DNA of 64,000 nt from Ilyonectria destructans (taxonomy: Eukaryota; Ascomycota; Sordariomycetes; Hypocreales; Nectriaceae), in NCBI GenBank assembly GCA_020740775.1, contig JAHEWK010000016.1, positions 682,001 to 746,000 of the forward strand. The letters run 5' to 3'. Position numbers and translations under genes: made by a program. A model generated the notes under the pieces. It did no database searches. It had not been told where the DNA came from and was given only the letters and a program-made list of their open reading frames with translations. Below are positions 39,818 through 51,588 of the stretch, piece by piece. The stretch's first letter is position 1. Each line of letters starts with the position of its first letter.

Positions 39818-40276
39818 AATTAAGGCTATGCGTGAGGGCGCCCCAGCAAGCTGGACATTCGAGGACTCCATGCCCAACAAGTTGCGGCCACCGATAGATT
39901 AAGAAAGAGTAAATAAAAAAATGAAAGTCATCCTACTCTTCTTATCGGCTTGCCAAAATAACGAATATGCAACGTATAGATAATACAATTCTCTTAATAG
40001 TGTCCATTTCGCGGGTTCCAAAGAAAACCCATTCTCGCAAATATGTATTTTTAAGAGCCTATTTGATCCTACCTTGAAATAGTAGAAAGTGTAGTCCTAG
40101 CACACCCAGGGATATTGGGTTCGGCAAGGCGTCCTAACGGTAATCACTCTACCATGCGAGTAAGGAACCATGAATGATAGTGAAATTTATTCTCTCCACT
40201 ATTCACGACTGAGGGAAGCGGCGGATAAATGACAAGCCGCAACCAGCTAGGAATAGGCGAGATACTTTGTACTAGT
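39818..40276. other. Intergenic between convergent genes
   Basis: The left 85 bp may contain a last exon of the carboxylesterase. The rest is AT-rich with no gene and probably holds both terminators. Confidence 0.4.
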
Positions 40277-41436
40277 CTAGACCTCCTTGCTATCCGTGAT
40301 GTACAAGTAGACCGACGAGCCATCCCGGTCCTGTGAGCAGCGTAGGGGCAAAATCAGCAGTTAAAATTTCACTGGGGAGGAATCCAGTCCAACTCACCTT
40401 GCATCTCGGATCCTTCGCTGCCTTTTCCTATACGGTATAGGCCGCTTCTGATATGGTCGGTTGGATGCTGGCTCGACGGGCCGCCTCGATACCCAACGAA
40501 AGATCCTTCAAGAACATTTGCGTCTTGAACCCCAGCTTCCACCCGTTGCTACTTGGGGCATGCGGTACAACACCCGGAGCAGGGCACACATTGTCTCCCA
40601 TAAACGTCTGTCCCGTCGAATTGTGTATGATTTGCCACAAGACCCAAGTATCAACGCCGGAGGCGATCCCCGTCGCCATTGCCTCTGCCACTAACAAGAG
40701 AACAGAGCACGAGATGTAGTTGTTGCTGATCTTGGCGGACAATCCCGTGCCCATGGTGCCACACCAGAAGAGCTTCTCCGGGTCGCCCATCATGGTGATG
40801 ATCTGTTGGAGCCGCTCTGCCATTGCGTCTCCAGGGTCGGCGCCGCATGCCCAATCATGAAGGATGGCTTACCAACCTCGGCCGCCGGGACGCCTCCCTA
40901 TTTATTGTAAGATTCAATTTCAGCTTTCGCATTAATGATTCGGACTGCTCACAGATACGGGGGCGTCGACATAAACACCCCGACCAGCTAGTTTGATATC
41001 ATCGGCGACACTTCTCGCCGTCTGAGCATCAATGGTACTGCACTCGATCAAGAGCCTTTCTTCGTCCCGTGGAGCAGCAATGATGCCGTTGTTAGCATGC
41101 AAGTATACATGCTGGACCTCTTTGGGCCCGGGCACCATGGATATCACGGCCTTTGCCCTGGCAGCAACGTCGCTTGGTGAATTCCCAATTTCTACTCTCC
41201 CAATGTTCGCAAATTCGCTTTGAAACTTTCGACAAGCGTCGCCATTTACGTCGAAGACATGGAGATGAGCGCCGGCTTCCATCCCCCGGCGAACAGAGGC
41301 CGCCATGGGATATCCGATGGCACCCAGGCCTAGTTCCAGTGCAAGTCGTGCCCTGAAGCTGTTGGCATGGAGTATTGTGACTAATGAACATACCAATGAA
41401 AGCAATGTCAAACGCTATTGGGACATGTTCAGTCAA
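40277..41436 (-). pseudogene. 3-hydroxyisobutyrate-dehydrogenase-like gene, inactivated
   Basis: Exons 41436-41394, 41329-40953, 40897-40398 and 40330-40277 encode the whole fold. The NAD-binding motif is IAFIGLGAIGYPMA across intron 1. DAPVSGG (substrate-binding) follows across intron 2. Then come GTGLSAKISNNY with the catalytic-Lys region, and a C-terminal half ending in EKAAKDPRC. Three defects show it is broken: no in-frame ATG before the first exon (the frame opens at TTG after a TGA), a frame change at about 40846-40851 between GKPSFMIG and CGADPGD, and a TAG at 40428-40430 in the position of a Tyr-like codon. The family oxidises beta-hydroxy acids. It carries a TGTGGGGTA at 41626 upstream, so it was once part of the regulon. 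Confidence 0.85.
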
Positions 41437-42344
41437 TCACAGTTGTTGAGCGGCGTACTACCCTGGACTTTCAACAGGAGAGATGCAGGCCCTGAATCTC
41501 AAACCGGAACAATTGGCAGGTAGACATACATGGTCATAGAATAACCCCAAGGTTCTCCGCATTGACTACTGCGCCATGACCCCAACAATGTGGAGAGGAG
41601 TGCTCATAAACCCTTTTCCGCTCTATGTGGGGTAGTTTGAATAGCACCGGATCACTAACAACAGCCATCAGGTCTGAAAAGAGCGATTTGAACCCAAGAT
41701 GTGGGATCGTCTCGTGGACAAATTTCCTACCTACTTGGTCGAGGTGGACGAAATTCTAGAGGAGCAAGCAAGGAAGGAAAAATGAAGTTGTCTTCTTGAC
41801 AAGGAGTTTTGCTATTTTGGATCATGTGTTGTTAGCACCTATGTATGCCTTGCAAAGTTATTTGGAAGTTTCAACATCCTCATAATTAATCCAAAGGTTT
41901 CCGAGTCCGTGGCTGGATTTTCTTCCCCAACTTGTAGGCTTGAGTAGTAAAATTCATGCCAATAAGTGTCTCGCTTCCTTCTGCTATTGAATTATCGACT
42001 CGCAGTGTTTGGCCTATGACTCCGTCAAACGTATACTGAGTCAAACCAGCCGCATTTAGGACTCGACTTTGGACTTAGGAACTTGGGCATTAATTGGTAT
42101 TTTTGCTACTGTGCTGCTCTACTCTATCCTCTAAGGGTATAAGAGAGAGTTAAAAGCCATGCCGGCACTGATTGGGGTACTTCGACTTGTTGCAATTATC
42201 TTATTCAAACAAGCTGCAAGTCAAATTTACTGTTTTGAGACGGCATTGCTCACACATATTTTGACTGATTCTAGTTCAAGAGGCTAATCTTGCCTGCAGC
42301 TAGAGTGACAAAAACAGTATTGAGAACATTGTCTTCCATTTTGG
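41437..42344. promoter_or_regulatory. Intergenic with TGTGGGGTA and TGGGGTA sites
   Basis: TGTGGGGTA at 41626-41634 lies 190 bp upstream of the dehydrogenase pseudogene. A second TGGGGTA is at 42173-42179. AACCCCAA (41543) and GACCCCAA (41578) are weaker matches. The region otherwise shows no gene. Confidence 0.5.
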
Positions 42345-44025
42345 CTAGATATTCCCATCCAAATATTGATATTCGCCGTTGGGCCCAAAAGCAACGCACG
42401 GCCGAGGAGACTGGGAGTCTTTGAAATGAACAAAGCTGATCCATGTCTCATGCATCTTGCTCCCAGTCTGATAAGCGGCCCGAGAAAAAGAAAAGTCGAA
42501 CCCTCCAAAAAGGTGCAACAAATCGACCGCGTGATGGGCACCACTAGGTTGGCATGGATTGGGCTTATTTATCAAGTAGCGATATACCTGCTTCTTGTAT
42601 TTGCTCCATAACTTGGTTAAACATTGTATCAGAAGAACAAACTTGTAGTCATTGATAAAATCCAGAGCCCCTTGCTTGCATACGGATGAACGACCGAGGT
42701 AGATGTGATATAGCCATTTGAGTTCGCATACATCGTGTCCAGCGCGGTCGAATGCTTCGACGATCGAGTCTGCGACGGTGGCCCAGATGCCATCCTGCCA
42801 AAGGATGAACTGGTGGGAGTTAGTGAGGTCGTCTCAACCGAGATGGTAAAGTGTAATGATTTCAGTTCATTGACGCTTTGAAGGAAACATTCTTACCTCT
42901 CTCTGACAATCGCTGAGCAGAATTCGCTGGGAGCTACCCGTTTCTTGTTGCCAGCCCTTGAAACATGGCTCTATTTTGAGGAACCAGGATTGGATACCGG
43001 ATTGTGCCACGGCTTAAACAACCTGTTCAACAGATGCGTCTCGTAGATTAAACCTGCCTAGCTCCTGAAGGTGTCCTTGAACGTTGTTAACTAGGCTGTA
43101 CACCTTCTCCTGTGGTTGTGGAGGTGACAGATACAACGACCCAGAAGACAGTGCTATCTGTCTAAGCCTTGGTTTCGAGACTAGATGTGCATGACATTAA
43201 ACCGCCCCTGCGCTCTCACCCGCGAGTGTCACTTGGCCCTATTTCGAACGTTACCCTTAGTAGGCACCCGGTTTCTCAAGGCCTGCGACTTACAGGATCA
43301 CCACCAAAGCCCGATATGTGCTTTTGCACCCATTGGAGAGCTAATTCTTGATCGCGTAGGGCAAGATTCTTGGAACTTTTTTCGTCGCCGACTCCAAAGA
43401 TGTTGAGCCTGTATTGAATGGAAACGGCAAGGATTGGCTTTTCGAGCCGCGAACTGTCGCCCACGATGATTGCCATGTCTAGGGGGATGTCAGTCTGAAA
43501 CAGGGAGATGATTGATCAAATTACCACAAATACCGGAAGCGGCACTTCCAAACGTCGCGGCCTGTGAGCCTCCTGCTGGCTGATTAGTTTCTCGGAGAAC
43601 CTTGCAACTCGCCTCTGTCTTCCTCACCATGGATCCAAACCATGACTGGAAGACGGCCCCCCTTAAAGAGGTACTTCTTAGGTATGGTGACGTCGAGGTT
43701 GAGACACTTGAATTCGTCTTCGGGCTCCGTGGGGTGTACGACGTCTCTTGGTATTCGGAGCAGATGCCCGAAGTCAACAGGCACCTGTGGGCATCGAGGG
43801 CTTCAGGGTCGCCAGAGTTCAGCGTCGCGCTCCAGCTTCTTGGAGTAGTCCAACCTACCCGTACTTGGTGCAGTCAAGCAGAGTTGGCAAGTGTACGGCG
43901 GAATCTGGGTCGGCGAATCGGTGGGTTACTTTGCCATACGGAATGCCACGGAACTGCACGATGGACTGGGCCTCGAGACCAATGAGTGTGGAGGACAGAG
44001 ACTCGTGCCAGAAAGTGAAAGCCAT
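42345..44025 (-). pseudogene. Second type-B carboxylesterase, nonsense-inactivated
   Basis: From an ATG at 44025 (MAFTFWHESL) the reading proceeds through exons 44025-43859, 43800-43628, 43572-43525, 43478-43294 and 43238 onward. Recognisable parts are VQFRGIPYGKVTHRFA, CPQVPVDFG, the oxyanion motif [33 protein letters not shown] and the nucleophile elbow VTLAGESAGA. Directly after comes GCG GTT TAA (stop 43197-43199), where relatives have a Tyr codon. Downstream homology continues (LSSGSLYLSPPQPQEK, then WISFVHFKDSQSP near 42425), interrupted by more stops. A 46-nt intron skipping the stop is possible on paper but would delete a conserved helix. A TTACCCCAA site lies upstream at 44195. Confidence 0.85.
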
Positions 44026-44194
44026 TGGAAGAGATGGGACGTAGTTGATTTGGTTTGAGTGGCACTTGCAACCTATGCAATGTAATTGTGCAATTTCAGT
44101 TGACAGTGTCAGAGTCGATGATACATCTCGTGCTTCATATGCGCCCCCGTCTTTACACTTCTACTACCAAGTAAACCCGAGTCCCCAGATTGGG

Positions 44195-44203
44195 TTACCC
44201 CAA
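44195..44203. promoter_or_regulatory. TTACCCCAA motif between two hydrolase pseudogenes
   Basis: A single copy lies in the 240-bp gap between the esterase pseudogene (minus) and the alpha/beta hydrolase pseudogene (plus). Confidence 0.45.
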
Positions 44204-44269
44204 ATGACACTGGAAATACAGCCCCTCAGTAGACCTTGACATCCTAACCCTCGCTCTTCCTCATGCTGT

Positions 44270-44790
44270 TGCCACTGACATTCAAACGACATGGTAGAGC
44301 TTTCCATCGGCTCCCTATCCGATATCGAACTCCCCTTGTCTACATGTTCAACGACATTGCCAGTCTCCATGGCTCTCAGGTAGCTCTACACGGCTTGTCG
44401 GAATCACCGCCATGGATAATAACTTGGGGCATCTTCCTCCTGAAGATGCGGGTTGTGGGCTACTCTACCCCACATTCATGGACGCTCTAGCTACCCCAAC
44501 TCAATGGATCAAGATAGGTACGACTGATCTCTTGAGACAATTCTGTACGAGATCGAGGACGCGTTGGATCAGTTTGGAATCAAGCGAGTGCATTTCATTT
44601 CATGGCGAGTCAACGAGTGGCATGCTGGCCGAGATATTCGCTACCACCTACCCGGATCGTGTGAGCTCCGTCATCATCTGCTCATCCCTAACATATTTGC
44701 CCGAGACTACACGAAAACCTCTCACTTTTGGCTTACCCCCCTTCTGCTCAGCTTTTTTTATCACTCTAACACCTGTCCAGCATAAGGTGT
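44270..44790 (+). pseudogene. Alpha/beta hydrolase fragment, inactivated
   Basis: Pieces of an alpha/beta hydrolase appear in two frames: HGRSSYPNSMDQDRYD, a TGA, then LETILYEIEDALDQFGIKRV and HFIS in one frame, and GESTSGMLAEIFATTYPDRV followed by SSVIICSS in the next. A one-base indel at about 44602 therefore interrupts the nucleophile elbow (GESTSG). Homology stops at about 44740 and the C-terminal half with the catalytic His is missing. It overlaps nothing but runs into the 3' end of the convergent transcription-factor gene. Confidence 0.75.
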
Positions 44791-44810
44791 AGAGCACACA
44801 GTCCATCCCC

Positions 44811-47754
44811 TCAACGGTTGTCGTGGTTAACTCGCTCATATGCCGTAGCCAGGTGATCGAGTATAGCCCCCATGCGAGGAGTGATCCCCCAAACCCACAC
44901 CTACACCACGACGGTCAAGATCAGTGCTTACCAGAGGTTACACCGAGAGGTCAAGTACTTACGTCTTGGAGGAACCAACTCCACGTTCTAGCCACCCCCG
45001 CAGCCAGAGACTTGCTTTCGTCGAGGTCATAATCAGCCTCTTCCAGTATATCTCTAATGTTGGCGAAGAAGCCTTCCTCTGCCTCGTTGGCCGCATTGCC
45101 ATTGAGCTTGTCGATCTCTACGGAATGAATCCATTTCGTGACGAACAGGGCTTTTTACCTCGTCTGTCAGCAGCTGTGTTCTCAAGGTCGAACCGACGAG
45201 ATCTTGTAGCCCGTGAGACCTACTTACCGCTGTCCCATCCCGAGATGGCCTGCTCAACGCTCCATCTGAACGCTGCTGTTTTTCGAATCAGCATATGCCC
45301 CATCTTCACGGGGATCCGAAGTCCTTCAAAAGCCTTTGTCACTGCACTGAGCAGCTGTGGGCTTCTATCTAGCTTCGCGGCTACGTAGATCGATGCCGAG
45401 GCCTCGATTAACCCCGGGTCCATGGTGATCAAGCACATCCGGTTGAACTTGGACGTGACATTGAACAGCCTGATATGCGCGACCCTCAGGACGGCCTGGC
45501 AGTTGAAGACCAGGGCGCTTTCTGAGTCGTCATCGGAATCATGTTGGGGATCATGCTGGTCCCGACTTCCACGAAGTAAACACTGGCATCTTGCCAGAGC
45601 CTGCAAAGAGCTCTTCATCAACCAGGATCCAAGGGAACAGTCTGTTGACATCGGGTTGGTCGAGAGCGGCGGAAACGTTTCCATGACCTGGAGTCTCTGC
45701 CACATGTGTACCACCACTGCATGCATCAACAGGAGAGCATTAAAGGGGGTCAGGGAATAATCCAGAGGCTCCTGATTGCCCTCTGATATCACATCATCCA
45801 GGATATTCTTCACATTTCGGTGATGATGGACAGGTTGTTTTGACCAAAGCTCACGCCACTCCATGGGTGTCCGGGCATTCCACAAACATTCAGCGTGAAA
45901 GGTTTCAAGCTCCAGATCCTGGGCCACAGTGAAACCAGGGTTCACATCGTAAATGACCATGGTCAATGTGCTCGTGATGTATAGACCTCCGAGCATTCTT
46001 TTCCACGATTCACGTTCGACCCAGTCAGGCCAACTAATATTAGACAGGTCGCTTGTATGCTCGGCAAGCAGGCCTCGAATTCTCTTGTAGATCTGTTCCG
46101 AGGATATCAGTTTTTGGTTCGGATGTACCACCCATGCATGGCTAGCTATAACAAAGCTACTAACCACGGAGAAGAAGCCGTTGCCTTCCATAGCATATGA
46201 TGCTAGGTCACTATCGCCGCCCAAAAGAGAATAGATGCTCAGAAGCATTTTCGATTGTACAAGCCAGAGAGGGCAGTCTTTCGTAGGCGGGTTGGAACAT
46301 CGTGATGGAACGATGACCTGCAAATGTACCAGTTAACCTGGTCTAGTTCCTAGCTTCACATGATTGCAACTTACACTCTCTACAGCTTCCGCCGCTAAAT
46401 CGTACAACTGCCGTGCCCGCCTGCGGTCCAGACGGTAGAGGGCTCCAATGCAACACAAAGCTAGGGTTAGCGGGCTCGGAGCTTTGTTCAGGTCGAACGT
46501 TGGCAGGTGAATGATGGGCAGGTGGCCGTGGAAGCATTCCATGTAAGTCAATAAAAAGTTCTGGCAGAGTTTGGCGGACGGTAGCTGATTGAAGACGTTT
46601 TCTCTTTGCAGACGACTAGCTAGATCTTGCTGTAAAGCATCGTGCGTGGCTCGGTCGATGGCAAAGGCCAAAACTGACGGGGCCGTATCCTGGAACAGCG
46701 ATGGTAATCCTCGCTGCGGCGGAGGGTCGATTGTCTCGGCAGCTCGACTCTCGGTGCCCCAGAGAGATGTTTCGAGGAGGCTGTGGTGTACTTGGCCTCC
46801 AAGCCCCAGATGTGGCCATGTGTCTACCTCAGAATGCCTGCTCAACTGGACACTGTCTGGAAGGGTTTGACCGACATGGTCTTGGAACGACGGAATATCG
46901 AGGGAGGGGAATAACAAGTCCGTCATGTCGCGCGGTGATACCTGGATGTTTTGTAACATGTCGATCGTGTCCATGGTGCTTGGATCGAGCTCCGTAACTA
47001 TTCCCAAATGTTGCTCGGCTTCTTCTCCATGGCCAGGGCCTTTTTCCCTCGGTTGCAGCTCTTGGCCAGTAAAAACGGCTGCTGCACCAGTGTCGCCGTC
47101 GTCCCCTTCTTCAAGCATGGCAATGTCGACTTGGAGGTTGGTAGCAAGGAGCTCCGGTGGCGTTTGAAGCCGGGCCGTGTCAATCAAAGGAGCCGGCGGT
47201 TGTTGGTTCGGCGTTGGCCTGTGTATGTCTGGAGTTGGCACTGGCGCTGACCCTGGAAATACGCAGTAGCAAGCCGTGCCATGATTCGCTGGAGGTGTTT
47301 GGTTGGAATCCTGTGGCGTGGGAGGTCCTTGTGCAGCCATGGTTTGTTCTAGGTCGTCCTCGGAGGACCCGGGGCTTTCTTCGCTTGCTGTTTCTTCGGA
47401 CAATGCGTCGCGTGCGCCGAGATGGCAGACTTGCTGATGGCGGCCTGGCGCGCTGGATGTGCGATCGGCATGCAAAGTACGCTCGTGCCTTGTCACCAGA
47501 TCCCTTCCATTCGGTTAGGAATGTTAGCGACAGAAGGACGCTGCGGGGACGGGGGTATGTTCGCACTTCCTCGAGTATGCCTTGAGGCAGTACTGGCATG
47601 CGAAAGGTTTCTCGTGAGTATGGATGCGCTCATGGCGAATGCAATGTTCACTGCGCTTGAAGGTCTTGGGGCAATGCTGGCATTCGTATTTACGGCGCGG
47701 TCGGCGACTGTGGGAGACGGAGACGGTGATGGTCTTGTCGGTGTTTAAGGACAT
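44811..47754 (-). CDS. C2H2 zinc-finger transcription factor with fungal regulatory domain
   Basis: Five exons (47754-47567, 47503-46375, 46317-45228, 45150-44963, 44900-44811) give 894 residues. Two fingers occupy residues 23-76: [19 protein letters not shown] and [19 protein letters not shown], the second restored by intron 1. A Ser/Pro/Gln-rich linker of about 200 residues follows, then a large fungal_trans-like domain (about 290-890). The end ALFVTKW...[21 protein letters not shown] is typical of this class (Adr1/AmdX-like regulators of alternative carbon or nitrogen sources). Contact residues R-x-x-H-x-x-R in finger 1 and R-x-D-L-x-x-R in finger 2 predict a GNG-GGG site, matching GTGGGG in nearby promoters. 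Intact, and a candidate master regulator of the cluster. Confidence 0.9.
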
Positions 47755-48150
47755 CCAGGCGGGTTAGACGAGCGAGCTCGGTGCTGACAATTAGATGTTT
47801 TGGGAGCAGGAGCAGAGGACATGCAGCACGATCTTACTGAAGGCGATGACGATTTACGGGTGCAATGCGAAGTGGCTGCGTCAACAGTCAACAGGACGAT
47901 GTGGGATAATGCCGGACGGCATCTGGAGGTCCGGGAGGGCGGGGAGGCTCAGCAGGAAGCGTATGAACCAGTCCTCAATAAGCAATCAAACTGCTACGGT
48001 AAAGGCAAGGTTAGAAGGGCTCTCTGCGGGGAAGCCGTAGTTGAATCCCTGTCTTCTCCGCCCTGCAGCGTTAGGCACAGGTCTGGATTTGCCATGTGCC
48101 CCCTGTGCCCAGACTAGCTTCTCCATGTTAAGCAATTTCTCCGCTCATGA
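47755..48150. other. Promoter of the C2H2 factor
   Basis: About 400 bp lie between the transcription-factor start and the 3' end of the P450. No copy of the TACCCCA motif was found here, so autoregulation through that motif is not indicated. Confidence 0.4.
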
Positions 48151-49895
48151 TCAAGGCGCCACAACTCCGTCGGTATTAACCTTTGCGCTACCCAGATAGA
48201 AGCCATCCTTCTGGGCTTGCACCCATTCAGCGTGAAGCACCTCCATCTTAGCTTCGCTCCGGGGTAAAAACCGGGCCTTGAAGGGCTTCGGCACCGTATT
48301 GACCCCGTCCTCGTAAGCTGCGTCGGACAGATCCATGGCCAAGGGCTTCCCGTCCGCTCCGAGAGGGGGCTCGATCTTGAAGGCCCACAGGAGCTTAGCC
48401 AGCGTGATGAAGAGGCTGTTCTCAGCCAGGTGCATGCCTGGGCAGATCCGTCTCCCGGCCCCGAAGTCGTAGTGGTCGCGCTGGGCAGCATCTCCTCCAG
48501 CGGCGTATACACCAGCCTTGTGGGGATAACTCAAATACCGGGAAGGGTCAAACACGTCGGGGTTGTCCCATTGTTCTGGATTGAAGTGGAGGACGTACTG
48601 GCTCATACAAACGACCGTATTCTTGGGAATAAAGTAATCCCTGTAAAACACATCGGACGTCGTATAATGAGGAGTTCCAATAGTAGTGACTGGCCGAATC
48701 CGCAGGATCTCTTTACCTATCGCCCTTATATAGGGTAGGGCTTCTTCATCATCAAACGTCGGTGATCTCTTATTACCAACAACCCTTGAGAGTTCCTCGT
48801 TTGCTTGTTCCTGGACTTCCGGATGTGCCGCAATATATAGGATGGAGCTGTTGAGAGCAGAGGATGTTGTTTCTGACCCAGCTTCAATCATGGCTTTTTG
48901 TAGCGTAGGGTGTTAGTCTTTGACCCATTTGCCAGGCATTGAATCAACTTACATCCCGCAGCCCAGCAGGCTTCTACCTCGGTGACGCCTTGCTTCTCAA
49001 TGCCGGTCTCCATTATTTGCTTGACAAGGCACTCGGGCGCATTTCCATGTTCGAGTTTCTCCTTCAATGTGTCCCAATACTTTGTGAAGATCGCTGTGTG
49101 CCTGTTGTACGCTCGCGTCGCCGTCGGTCGCCACCATTGAAGCCATTGGGGAAGGCGCCCGAGCGGAGGGAAAAGGTCTGCAATGTAGGCCCCGGGCTCA
49201 GCAGTGATGGAAAACTCGTTCAGCACAGTGTAGATTTCTCTGATAGTTTCACAGTCCTGGGCCTGCGTTAGCTGCCGTGATATTTTTGCCACGCTGTTTT
49301 AGTCGGCTGGACCTACCCAGACGGGGACACGAAGCCCATAAGTACTAAGTAGAACCACGGAGGTAGTATATCGGCGAACATGCATATAAAAGTTCTCCTC
49401 TTTTTTCTCATCTGTCGCAATGTCGTGAATAAGCTGAATAGCCTCGAACTGCTGGGATGGCTTGTAAACGCTAGACGCCTTCGGCGTAAGAGACCTGTGG
49501 ATGATCGATCTCATTTTACGCCACCTCGAGCCGTATGTAAGAAGGAGAAGCCTGTTTTCTCCTGAAAACACATCTGATGTTACTGGCTGGGGCGGCCTTC
49601 CAGAGGTATTTGCAGACTGCCTCTCAAATATTTCCCGGACGGCTTCAGGGCTGTGCACAAATACCCAGTTCTCCCATCCTAGTCGAACTTTGACCAACTC
49701 GCCATACTGTCCAGCCCATTTCTGAAGTTGGCGTTGGGGGTATCGACCCAATTGAATAGCATTGCCAACGATGGGCCATCCTTTCGGGCCTGGGGGGAGC
49801 TTGAAACCCTTTGGTGCATGTACCCTAGATCCTCTGATGATCGCAATCATCAGAGCGACCACGAAGAGAAAGCTGGCAAGTTGTGTCGCGATCAT
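48151..49895 (-). CDS. Cytochrome P450 monooxygenase
   Basis: Three exons (49895-49317, 49262-48953, 48893-48151) give 543 residues. An N-terminal membrane anchor (FLFVVALMIAII) is followed by the Pro-rich hinge LPPGPKGWPIVGNA. The I-helix is MIEAGSETTSS. The K-helix is EILRIRPVTTIGTPH. The heme-binding loop is FGAGRRICPGM with the cysteine ligand. It acts on the ER membrane with P450 reductase. The fold resembles fungal O-methylsterigmatocystin-oxidoreductase-like and phenylacetate-hydroxylase-like CYPs, but family assignment is not certain. Its promoter faces the NmrA-like gene and contains three cluster motifs. Confidence 0.93.
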
Positions 49896-50108
49896 TATCT
49901 ATCGGCAATGAGGGTAGGAGTTCAAAAGGAGTGAGGAAGTTGAGGTGAGGAATTCGAGAGAATTTGCCAACGAACACAGCCCCCTTGGCAGGGGATACGA
50001 TGGAATGCCCAAGTTTTAATACAGAGAGCCTACTTACGAAACAGCAATTGCTTTCTGCCCCCGACGCTCGCAATGCGGGGACATGGAGGAACTACAAGTC
50101 GCAAACAA

Positions 50109-50185
50109 TACCCCATACTGTCCCATGGAGTACGACACAAGGGTGGACTCTCGGTTCATCGTGGGGTAGGATAAGTGACCCCACA
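50109..50185. promoter_or_regulatory. Three motif copies in the P450/NmrA-like divergent promoter
   Basis: TACCCCAT at 50109, GTGGGGTA at 50161-50168 and GACCCCACA at 50177-50185. The last two form an inverted pair separated by 8 bp, in the 423-bp gap between divergent starts at 49895 and 50319. Confidence 0.6.
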
Positions 50186-50318
50186 ATCGGAACTATTCCC
50201 CGCGTTCCCCATGGCTACTCCCTTGCTTCAAAATGTTAGGATGACCAGGCTATGAAGGTGACCGCCCGTCCAAATACTCCAGATTTCAAACGAGTACCGA
50301 AGTTATCTCTATATCAAA

Positions 50319-51492
50319 ATGGAATCGCAGAAGCCGCTCAGCGTTCTTGTCATCGGTGCAACCGGCCATGGAGGGTCTTATCTATGCGTCGAGCTGGTGA
50401 GCAGAGGTCACCGTGTCACGGGAATGGCACGTACACCTTCACGTCTTGGGAGACATCCTCTGTACACACCAAAAGAGTTCGACATAGAAAAGGAACCCCT
50501 CTTGCACTTGATCGAAGTACTCAAAGGTTACGATGTTGTCGTCAAGTAGGTTCTCATGGCACACCCTGGGCATTCGTTTTAAGTTGACCTTGCGATCTCA
50601 GCATGTTTAGTCCTCACTCTTCGGGCCAAGCTGCCTTGATTTACAGCAAGTCGATATTCCAGAATGTTTGAGGGCGAATCAGCGCTGATAAGATAGTAGT
50701 GCCATACATTGAGATGTGTCGAAAGATTGTCCGAGCCTCCAAGATCGCTAAGCTGGCCTATTTCATCAACGTCGGTGGCGCTGGAAGTCTAGAGATACCA
50801 AGTATTGAGCCTCATCTCTGTGCCGCGGATTGCGGTCATTTCTGGAGAGCTGTGAGTTACGAGCCTCATACTTGGTGAAGCATACTGATGCTGACAACAA
50901 CTAGTTCCGACAAGCCTTTGCAGATTCTGAGTCTCAGACACAATACATGGAAGAGCGTCTGGGGTCACTTGGAGAGAATCTACGAAAACTTCGATCTGCC
51001 CGTATCAGAGTCAGGAGAGGCGTTGCTACGAGCAATGATGTCGATTTTATCAAGGAGTCTCTCGAGCAGTCATTCCACGCGGACCCCAGTCAAGCTTTCG
51101 TCAAAGCTGCACGCGTCACATGGATGTTCTTCGACGGTGACACTTCGTGGAACTGGTCTTATGTCTCCCCACCGGCTCTATACCGTCCTTGCAGAGGCGG
51201 AGAGAAGTATCAAGTCGTCGAAGACATCTTACCACTAACCGATTCTCCCGACCCAGAGTTCTTCTCGGGGTGGTATAAAGATGATCCTAAGGATATCGAG
51301 GGGAGATTGAGAGGAATTTCAACCGTAGACTTCGTTCGGAGCATTGCCGATGATGCCGAGTCAAGATTTGGGCTGCATAAACATTGGTGTTCGTTCACAG
51401 ACCTGAAAGATGACACGCCGCTGCCAAGTTACGTGACGTTTGAAAAAGGGTTCAAGACACGAGAGGAAATACGAAGAAATGATATTCAGTGA
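50319..51492 (+). CDS. NmrA/YwnB-like NAD(P)-binding protein
   Basis: Four exons (50319-50545, 50602-50645, 50697-50851, 50905-51492) give 337 residues. The N-terminus has the Rossmann motif VLVIGATGHGGSYLCVELV, then KGYDVVV-N-MFSPHSSGQAAL, INVGGAGSLE, and the C-terminal segment TWMFFDGDTSWNWSYVSPPALYRP typical of YwnB/NmrA-like atypical SDRs. Such proteins are reductases, epimerases or redox sensors. Exon 2-3 splicing appears to use a GC-AG intron (GCAAGT...GATAG, 50646-50696); without it the frame hits TGA. If that intron is not real the gene is broken. The last 100 residues are longer than usual for the family. Confidence 0.78.
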
Positions 51493-51588
51493 GGTTTCAG
51501 GCTCTGCAACTTTTATTTCATTAGCTAGTTGACTACAGTCACTACAGGACTTGATAACCCCGAAATCTAATAATGGAATTTCTATATT

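Noticed and set aside
47524..47754. Stand-alone 76-residue zinc-finger protein
   Set aside because: The second finger is cut at a GTGCGA donor. Removing 47504-47566 joins it to the long downstream frame, giving one transcription factor.
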